Positions 57,095 through 64,000 of a DNA stretch of 64,000 nucleotides are shown piece by piece. Under the pieces are notes generated by a model that was given only the letters and a program-made list of their open reading frames with translations, was not told the origin of the DNA and made no database searches. The position numbers were made by a program, and so were the translations under genes. The DNA is taken from contig CP154954.1 of the NCBI GenBank assembly GCA_039621445.1, positions 1,240,001-1,304,000 of the forward strand, read 5' to 3'. Every line of letters begins with the position of its first letter. The first letter of the stretch is position 1. This DNA comes from Euglena gracilis (Eukaryota; Euglenida; Euglenophyceae; Euglenales).

Positions 57095-58654
57095 CTAGGT
57101 TCCCCTCCTTGTGCACTCTCCTTTTTCCTCCTGAGGTGTTACGTTTTTGCCACTACGGGTTGTCACCCCCCGTATCCAGGCATTACGTAAATTGGGCTGG
57201 TTTTTGATTCTTATCAGCAAACACTGTTTTTCCTCTTCTTTTTCTTCCCAGACAAAATTTTCCATTTCATCCTTGTCTTCGGCTGACCCGTGCTTACTTA
57301 TATCCCTTAGGGCCTGTGAAGCTGGGTATGCCCACCGACTAAGGATATCGGCTATGGTGTTTTCTTTACCCGGGATATATCCCACCGTCAAATCATACTT
57401 GGAGAAAATTTGGTGCCATCTCGCCCTCCTCCCAACCGGACCACTGGGGGTGTCTAGGACTTCCCTTGTCCAAGACTCCAAACTTTGGTGGTCGGTTAAA
57501 ACCAAAACGGGTTGCAATCCAATCCAACTTTCCCATTTTTGTAGTGCCAAAATTATGGCGTACGTCTCCAACTCCCTGGGGGTCCATTTTCTTTGCCCCT
57601 CGGTCAATTTTCGAGACATAAAAGCCACTGGCACAGTTTTTTTCTCAATCACATCCTGGGCTGTGGGTCTTCCTCCCCCCTCCTTCATTTGCTCTAACGT
57701 TGCCCCCACGGCGTACCCACTGGCATCAACCCTTAGCACAAAGGGTTTATCTGGGTCTACCCGTTGCAACATTAGGCCCGAACACAACCTTTTTTTCAGC
57801 TCCTCAAAAGCTTTTAAATCCTCCCCATCAAATTCCACAGGTTTTCGACTTCCTTTCTTTCCCACCTCCCTGGGGACTTTCAATTTGTCTTGCAACCGGG
57901 CAGCTACTTCCGCATACATGTGAATGTATGCATTGTAATAATTTGTGAATCCCAAAAAGGCTCTCAAAGCCGTAATTGTTTTTGGAACCTCCCACTTTTC
58001 GATCGCTCGTAACTTACCCGGTGCAGGCCTCCTAGTCCCGTTTCCTAAAATCTGTCCACAAAATTCGACCTCCTCCACAAAAAGTTTGGCTTTGAATTCA
58101 TCAGCCACCAAAAGTTCTGTTTTCAGCACCTCCAACACCCTCCTCAAATCTTTTTCGTGTGCCCCCACCAGATCCTCCCCTTCCCCGACCGTTGTCCCCA
58201 CCAGTATGTCATCTATGTACCCTGTGGCGATATCCCTTACTGGTGTCAAACGGTCATCGATCATTTGCTGAAATTGCTGGGGGGCATTTGTCAAACCCAT
58301 TACGTTCACCCTCCACTGAAAAATGCCTTTGGGGGTAAAACAACACGTTATGGGTCGACTTTCTGGGTGTAAAGGTTGTTGGTGAAAAGCTTGCTTCAAA
58401 TCGATGATCGAAAACATTTGGTTTGCACCATGTTTGACCAAAATGTCTTCAATTTTGGGTAGGGGGTAGTTGCATCGCCTTGTTTGGCTGTTTGGCCCCC
58501 TGAGGTCCACCACCCCCCTCCAAGGAAAATCGTTGGATTTTTTTGGAACTGGAAAAGTCTGGGACAGCCATTCTGAATTTTTGGCTGTGGCTGGCTCAAT
58601 GTATTTTTTGTCGAGCCAGTCTTGTGATTTTTTCAAGTGCCTCTTTCCTCTCAC
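57095..58654 (-). CDS. Ty3/gypsy reverse transcriptase and RNase H
   Basis: 519 residues. RT blocks: V-V-D-L-R (48-52), S-I-I-D-L-K-Q-A-F-H (catalytic Asp), G-L-T-N-A-P-Q-Q-F-Q and Y-I-D-D-I-L-V-G (146-153, about 58,219). RNase H: L-R-V-D-A-S-G (Asp310), P-R-E-L-E-T-Y (Glu361), L-T-D-H-Q-S-L (Asp388). It copies the element RNA in a cytoplasmic particle. Protease is upstream in another frame and overlaps by about 60 bases; integrase follows after about 100 bases in a third segment. The frame changes sit near homopolymers and may be sequence errors. Confidence 0.95.
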   Translation of the reverse strand: MRGKRHLKKSQDWLDKKYIEPATAKNSEWLSQTFPVPKKSNDFPWRGVVDLRGPNSQTRRCNYPLPKIEDILVKHGANQMFSIIDLKQAFHQQPLHPESRPITCCFTPKGIFQWRVNVMGLTNAPQQFQQMIDDRLTPVRDIATGYIDDILVGTTVGEGEDLVGAHEKDLRRVLEVLKTELLVADEFKAKLFVEEVEFCGQILGNGTRRPAPGKLRAIEKWEVPKTITALRAFLGFTNYYNAYIHMYAEVAARLQDKLKVPREVGKKGSRKPVEFDGEDLKAFEELKKRLCSGLMLQRVDPDKPFVLRVDASGYAVGATLEQMKEGGGRPTAQDVIEKKTVPVAFMSRKLTEGQRKWTPRELETYAIILALQKWESWIGLQPVLVLTDHQSLESWTREVLDTPSGPVGRRARWHQIFSKYDLTVGYIPGKENTIADILSRWAYPASQALRDISKHGSAEDKDEMENFVWEEKEEEKQCLLIRIKNQPNLRNAWIRGVTTRSGKNVTPQEEKGECTRRGT

Positions 58655-59524
58655 CGTGCATGAAAAAAGGCTTCTGTCTGGTTGGCTTTGCCCCCTCCTT
58701 CAAAGGTATGTATGCATAACCATATTGTCCTCTTTCGGGGGGGTCTGGAAATGGCGATGACCGAAATACCGTCCCCCGGTAATCTTCCAAAACTTGTTCC
58801 CTCAACTTGACTACCCGTTCCTCCTCTTTTTTGTCCTCCCCCTCCCTTGCAATTATCATTCGGTTGATAACTTGCACTGGGGGGTCACTTCCCTCCAAAT
58901 TTGTGGCAACCTCGCCTAGGTTGTCATCACTCAAAAATTGCAATTCATGGTCAACCCCTTCCAATGGCAAACAAAGACCAAGTTTTTGCAACCCAAACGA
59001 AGACCCGTCCGCCACCGTCACATTGTCCACTGAAAATTTTGTGTCATCCCTGAATTTTTGCGGACCCCTCCGTCTTTCAACACCCCGCAGAAAAATCAGG
59101 TCGGGGCTGTCTTTCACCAACGCCTTGTGGTGTGGAAAAATTCCCAGTTTTGCTTCTGCCAACCATGGATAAGAAAGAATAGCATCAACTTTGATATTTG
59201 CCTCATAAAATTCAACCTCATATTCCACCCTCTCAATTTCCCTTTCCTCATTCCAATTTTGTTGTAGGATCATTTTCACCTTTGCACATCTGCTCCCCCC
59301 CGCCAAAGTTTGCCCATTGGCAGTTTCAAACCTTAACGGGTCCTTAGCAGGATACATTAGGTGGTCCCCTATCAACCCTTGTCGAATGAGGTTTGCTTCA
59401 GCCCCCGTGTCAATCAAAATTCTGGCCGTTTTTTCCTCCCCATTTGCCAACCTAATCTGGGTTTTAACAGAAGTTGTCTGTTCCTCCCCCGAGTTTTTTG
59501 CTCCTCCCCGAGAAACTTGTTTGT
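58596..59524 (-). CDS. Ty3/gypsy aspartic protease region, truncated at the plastid junction
   Basis: The frame has A-R-I-L-I-D-T-G-A-E-A-N-L-I (DTGA active site, about 59,411), the hallmark of retroelement aspartic proteases. The frame stays open upstream of its first Met to about 59,524, where the sequence turns into AT-rich plastid DNA. Gag and the 5' LTR are therefore missing. The C-terminal end overlaps the start of the RT ORF. Confidence 0.85.
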
Positions 59525-59544
59525 TACAGTATAATTTTTACTAT
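59525..59544. other. Junction between Ty3 element and plastid DNA
   Basis: Left of about 59,525 the sequence reads as an open pol frame on the - strand; right of it composition falls abruptly to plastid-like AT. No target duplication, LTR end or TIR is visible at the join. Confidence 0.7.
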
Positions 59545-60217
59545 TTTTTTTTTGAAAAAAGGGTTAACTTAAAGTTTTATGTTTTTGTTTTAGGATATTA
59601 TAATTTGAATCAAAAATTTAATAAAAATTTCTAAGTACTATTTTAATCTAAGTTTAAATATTGATTAAAAATAATTGGAAATACATAATATTTTTTATAT
59701 ATTTTAATTTTTATTAAATTAAATGTTATTTCTTAAAAGAATCAATATTTAAAATTACCTGTAAGTTTCAAAAGAAAATAAAAATTTTTATTTTTGTTAC
59801 GAGTTATAAAGATCGCTTATCTAATTTTAGATAATTTTAGTTTTGACAAAAGCTGTGTATATGTAGTAATATTTTTTCAGTTTGCGAATAAAGTATTATA
59901 ATAAAGTTATACTTTAATTCATTTTAAATAATTGTAGTTGTGTTTTTCTAAGTTGTAGCTTCTCTGAATTAATTTTTTAAGATATAATAATTTGAATATC
60001 ATTTCTTTTATATTTTTACAAAATTAAAAAATAATATTTAGGATTCTATTAAACGGTTTTATTAAGGTAGGAAAAAATTCAATAAAATTCTTATTTTAAT
60101 TGCGATTTGTTGTATTTGTTAATATGGAATTTTAACTGGTATTCGTTTTTAAGAATTATAAAGCAAAATGATTATCTATATCTTGTTTTGTTTTTAAGGG
60201 AGCTTGCTTACCTGTAC

Positions 60218-60257
60218 GAGGAAAGATTGGAGATTCAAGCGATTGCTGACGATGTTA
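60218..60257 (+). CDS. petB: petB exon (cytochrome b6 N-terminal part)
   Basis: Encodes E-E-R-L-E-I-Q-A-I-A-D-D-V plus one base; the next intron starts GTGCG at 60,258. This is the conserved segment just after the cytochrome b6 start. The exon for the first residues is not recognisable. A second copy (60,952-60,974) breaks off into a T run after I-Q-A. Confidence 0.85.
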
Positions 60258-60951
60258 GTGCGATTTGGTTTGTATTATTTTTCAATTCTAGATTATGATT
60301 ATTTATTTACAAAAATCTTAATGAATAAATGCTTTAGTTTATAAATATTTAGTCTTAATTTTAAGATAATTAATTGTTTTTATTAATAAATTTTTTTTTT
60401 ACATTTTAATTTGTTTTATAAAATTTTTTATTTTTTAAATTATATATACTTTTTTTTTTTGAAAAAGGGTTACTTAAGTTTTAATGTTTTTTTGATTTGA
60501 ATTTTATAGATCTTGTGGTAAAATTTATGAAAAAATATGATAATATTAGTACTTTAAAAAGTTCTAAATTATTTAAAATATATATGTTTTTTAATTATTT
60601 AATGTTATTTTATTTTTTTAAATATTTATTGAATGTAAAAATTTTATTTGTTGTTTTATAATACTAATTTAAATTTTTATAATTCAAAAGCTTTTTAAAA
60701 TTTATATAAAGTATATAAAATATTTTTTTTTTAATAATAATTTTTTTTAAAAAGCTTTTGAATTATTTGATTAGTTATTTTTCATCTTGTATTACAAAAA
60801 ATATTTAGGATTCTAAAACGGTTTTATTAAGGTAATATGTTTTATAAACATTTTATTGTTTTGGTGGAATTTTAACTGGTATTCGTTTTAAGAATTATAA
60901 AGCAAAATGGTTTTAATATCTTTTTTTTTAAGGGAGCTTGCTTACCTGTAC

Positions 60952-60974
60952 GAGGAAAGATTGGAGATTCAAGC
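60952..60974 (+). pseudogene. Duplicate, broken copy of the petB exon
   Basis: Repeats E-E-R-L-E-I-Q and then dissolves into a T-rich stretch where the first copy has coding sequence. Part of the duplicated block described separately. Confidence 0.7.
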
Positions 60975-61088
60975 TTTTTTTGTTTTTATTTTTATTTTTT
61001 TTATTTTTTATGATTATTTATTTTTCTTATGAATAAATGCTTTAGTTTATAAATATTTAGTCTTTTTTAAGATAATTTTTTTTTTTTG

Positions 61089-61120
<32 letters not shown>

Positions 61121-61245
61121 TACTTTTTTATTTTTTTTTTTTTTTTTTTTTGATAAAATTTTTTTAAATATTTTTTTTGTTTTTTAAAATATATATATTT
61201 TTTAATTATTTAATGTTTTTTTATTTTTTTAAATATTTTTTTTTT

Positions 61246-61290
<45 letters not shown>

Positions 61291-61388
61291 TTTTTTTTTT
61301 TTTTTTTATAAAAAAACTTTTTTTTGCAATTTTTTTTAATTTTTAGAAATTTTTTTTTTTTTTTAAATATGTTTTTTTTTTTTTTATT

Positions 61389-61894
61389 GGCACTGGTTTT
61401 TTTTTTTTTTTTTATTATCGTCCAACTGTTACAGAAGCTTTTCTTTCTGTTAAATATATTATGAATGAAGTTAATTTCGGGTGGCTTATTCGTTCAATTC
61501 ATCGTTGGTCCGCTAGTATGATGGTTTTAATGATGATATTACATGTTTGCCGAGTTTATTTAACTGGTGGGTTTAAAAAACCTAGAGAGTTAACTTGGGT
61601 TACGGGTATAATTTTGGCAATTTTAACTGTTTCTTTTGGTGTGTTACAGGTTATTCTTTACCTTGGGATCAAGTTGGTTATTGGGCAGTTAAAATTGTAA
61701 CAGGTGTTCCCGAAGCTATTCCATTAATTGGAAATTTTATTGTTGAGTTATTGAGAGGAAGTGTTAGTGTGGGACAGTCTACTTTAACTCGTTTTTATAG
61801 TTTACATACATTTGTTTTACCTTTGTTAACAGCTACTTTTATGTTAGGACATTTTTTAATGATACGTAAACAAGGCATTTCTGGACCTTTATAA
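61389..61894 (+). CDS. petB: petB 3' exon (cytochrome b6), with T run and 2-base insertion
   Basis: Encodes cytochrome b6 of the plastid b6f complex from G-T-G through [10 protein letters not shown] to the C-terminus ([11 protein letters not shown] at 61,892-61,894). Haem-ligand histidines are visible in S-I-H-R-W-S (His86), I-L-H-V-C-R (His100), S-L-H-T-F-V (His187) and G-H-F-L-M-I (His202). Codons for the five residues before Y-Y-R-P are all TTT, and GT at 61,641-61,642 is extra, breaking the frame in S-F-G-V-T-G-Y-S. The segment holding Cys35 (covalent haem) is not present upstream. Both faults look like sequencing errors. Confidence 0.9.
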
Positions 61895-61961
61895 AAATTC
61901 TTTGTGTTTATGATTTTTACGATGTATTTCTTAATTATAAGGAACCCTTGAGCCTTGTTTA

Positions 61962-62099
61962 ATGAAATCCAGTCTGCGCTTGAATACCGGTATTATTCTG
62001 CAAATTATAGGTCCTGTTATGGATATTTCTTTTCCTTCTGGGAAAATGCCAAATATATATAACTCATTACTTATTGAAGGAAAAACAGAATGTGGGCAA
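61962..62099 (+). CDS. atpB: atpB exon 1 (ATP synthase CF1 beta)
   Basis: Starts [10 protein letters not shown], then [16 protein letters not shown] and ends T-E-C-G-Q. This is the beta-barrel domain of the catalytic beta subunit, on the stromal side of the thylakoid. It lies 67 bases after the petB stop, on the same strand, so the two are probably co-transcribed. The 3' limit is set by continuity with exon 2. Confidence 0.9.
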
Positions 62100-62474
62100 T
62101 TTAAAGATGCTTTATAAGTATTTTATAATTTTTTTAGTTATAAAGCAATTAAATTTTACTTTTCTTTAATTATCTTTTTCTTTACTTTATGAATATTCTG
62201 ATAAGGATTTTAGTATTTCATCTTTTCTTAAACTTAAATTATTGTTTTTAACTGTGATAGCTTTTTAATTTTTAAGAAAATATTTTAAATTGAAAAGCAT
62301 AAAAATATTGGAATGAAATTATTTTTTTATAATATTTTAGAGAGGTAACGTTAAACTATTTTTATGGAAGTTAACTCTAATTTTCAAAGCTGTGTGGTAT
62401 TTTTCCTTTTACAGTTTAAAAAATTATTTATGCATGGTTATTAATTGCATTTTTAAATTTTATCTGGTGATAGG
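62100..62474 (+). other. atpB intron 1
   Basis: A 375-base AT-rich intron. The start does not follow GTGYG (it reads TTTAAAG), so the exact border is inferred from protein continuity. Confidence 0.6.
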
Positions 62475-62618
62475 CTTAAAGTAGTATGCGAAGTTCAACA
62501 ATTATTAGGTGATAATGTTGTTAGAGCAATCGCGATGAGCGCTACAGATGGATTACAAAGAGGAATAAAAGTTATCGATACTGGTGCGCCTTTAAGTGTT
62601 CCTGTTGGTGTTACTACT
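62475..62618 (+). CDS. atpB: atpB exon 2
   Basis: Encodes [22 protein letters not shown] and [16 protein letters not shown], 48 codons without a break. The next intron begins GTCCG at 62,619. Confidence 0.93.
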
Positions 62619-63048
62619 GTCCGAAACCATTTCTTTTTCTAAAGTAAATTATAAAATGTTGAATATTTTTTATTTAATGTGTTGTTCTATAAATAATAAG
62701 TATATTTAAAAGCGTATTATCGTAGGCATTATTAATAGAAAATTTTATGTTTAATAATTGAAGTATTTTTGATTATCTGTCTAAATTATTAAAATTCGTG
62801 TAGTAATATAACTTTTTGTATTTTAATACAAAAAGTATTCCTAATCAATTTTTTTTATTAATAATTTTTTTTAGTTCATGAGTTTAGAAAATAGTTTATA
62901 TTAATTTTTTATATTTAAAATTTATTAAAAGAGAAGTTTTTAATAAATTCAAATAATTTGATTATTTTAAAAGTTGGAAAATATAATTAATTAGATCCAA
63001 TTTGTAGAAAAATTTTTTGCTGTTTATTTGGAAGTAAATTTATTTTAT
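62619..63048 (+). other. atpB intron 2
   Basis: A 430-base AT-rich intron starting GTCCG. No internal gene. Confidence 0.65.
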
Positions 63049-63282
63049 TTAGGTAGAATTTTTAATGTTCTTGGTGAATCTGTTGATAAGATGGGACTTA
63101 TTGATTATTCTATAACTTTGCCTATTCATCGTGCAGCTCCTTCTTTTGTTGAACTTGATACACAACTTTCAATTTTTGAAACCGGTATAAAAGTTGTTGA
63201 TTTATTAGCTCCTTATCGTCGTGGTGGAAAAATAGGGTTATTTGGTGGTGCTGGTGTTGGTAAAACAGTTCTTATTATGGAA
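63049..63282 (+). CDS. atpB: atpB exon 3 with P-loop
   Basis: 78 codons from [13 protein letters not shown] to I-M-E. Contains the Walker A motif G-G-A-G-V-G-K-T that binds ATP phosphates. The next intron starts GTGCA at 63,283. Confidence 0.95.

Positions 63283-64000
<718 letters not shown>

Larger units (their letters stand above)
59545..61410. repeat. Three successive, increasingly T-substituted copies of a plastid block
   Basis: Landmarks recur: a T run with GAAAAA(A)GGGTTA at 59,545 and 60,451; GGATTCTA...ACGGTTTTATTAAGGT at 60,041 and 60,811; GGGAGCTTGCTTACCTGTAC at 60,198 and 60,932; and ATATAT(G/A)TTTTTTAATTATT at about 60,580 and 61,190. Later copies have long stretches replaced by T. 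The copy spacing shrinks from about 907 to 734 bases. This looks like a base-calling or consensus artefact. Confidence 0.75.

Noticed and set aside
59545-61410. T-rich plastid block as a genuine replication or transcription terminator region
   Set aside because: Conserved petB codons are overwritten by T at equal length and the same block is repeated with loss, which fits an artefact better.

Overview
The window is a composite of two kinds of DNA. Both ends (1 to about 3,780 and about 59,525 to 64,000) are extremely AT-rich plastid DNA. They carry psbD, petB and atpB exons, all on the + strand, each cut into short pieces by introns that begin GTGTG/GTGCG. Group II domain V hairpins are visible in two psbD introns. 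Plastid photosynthesis genes broken up this way are a hallmark of euglenids, so a Euglena-like alga is the best guess. The middle (about 7,830 to 59,525) is GC-richer eukaryotic nuclear DNA with small GC-rich exons bounded by GT...AG, long introns, simple-sequence repeats, G/C homopolymers and many transposable elements. Nothing in the sequence proves that the nuclear and plastid parts come from one species.

Layout: 1-3,780 psbD (D2 residues about 83-197), truncated on the right. 3,786-7,829 an almost pure purine tract of 4 kb. 7,975-8,613 a MITE. From 8,621 to 49,734 there are about 28 candidate + strand exons. Several successive junctions keep compatible splice phases and the last exon ends at TAG 49,734, so much or all of this may be one roughly 41-kb split gene. 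I could not identify its product; a few exons only vaguely resemble staphylococcal-nuclease (Tudor-SN) folds. Its introns hold (CA)n tracts, foldback elements and a hAT family.

Three hAT-like elements (27,494-28,749; 41,394-42,274; 42,926-46,289) share terminal inverted repeats beginning CA(A/G)GCACC and 8-9 bp target duplications. Each also carries its own 10-bp minisatellite near both ends in the same orientation. The largest contains a decayed hAT transposase whose C-terminal domain is split by inserted DNA including a TA-flanked MITE. The - strand from 51.7 to 53.5 kb is the 3' part of a DIRS-like tyrosine-recombinase retrotransposon (RNase H, NPPW methyltransferase-like domain, recombinase). 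The - strand from 55.4 to 59.5 kb is a Ty3/gypsy chromovirus (protease, RT, RNase H, integrase, chromodomain). Its reading frame is cut off exactly where plastid sequence begins.

The plastid right end contains a repeated block in which bases have been replaced by T. In petB one T run replaces coding sequence without changing length, and a 2-base insertion breaks the same gene. With the abrupt joins and the mid-ORF junction, this points to a chimeric and locally low-quality assembly rather than a natural plastid insertion, although a nuclear plastid insertion is not excluded.
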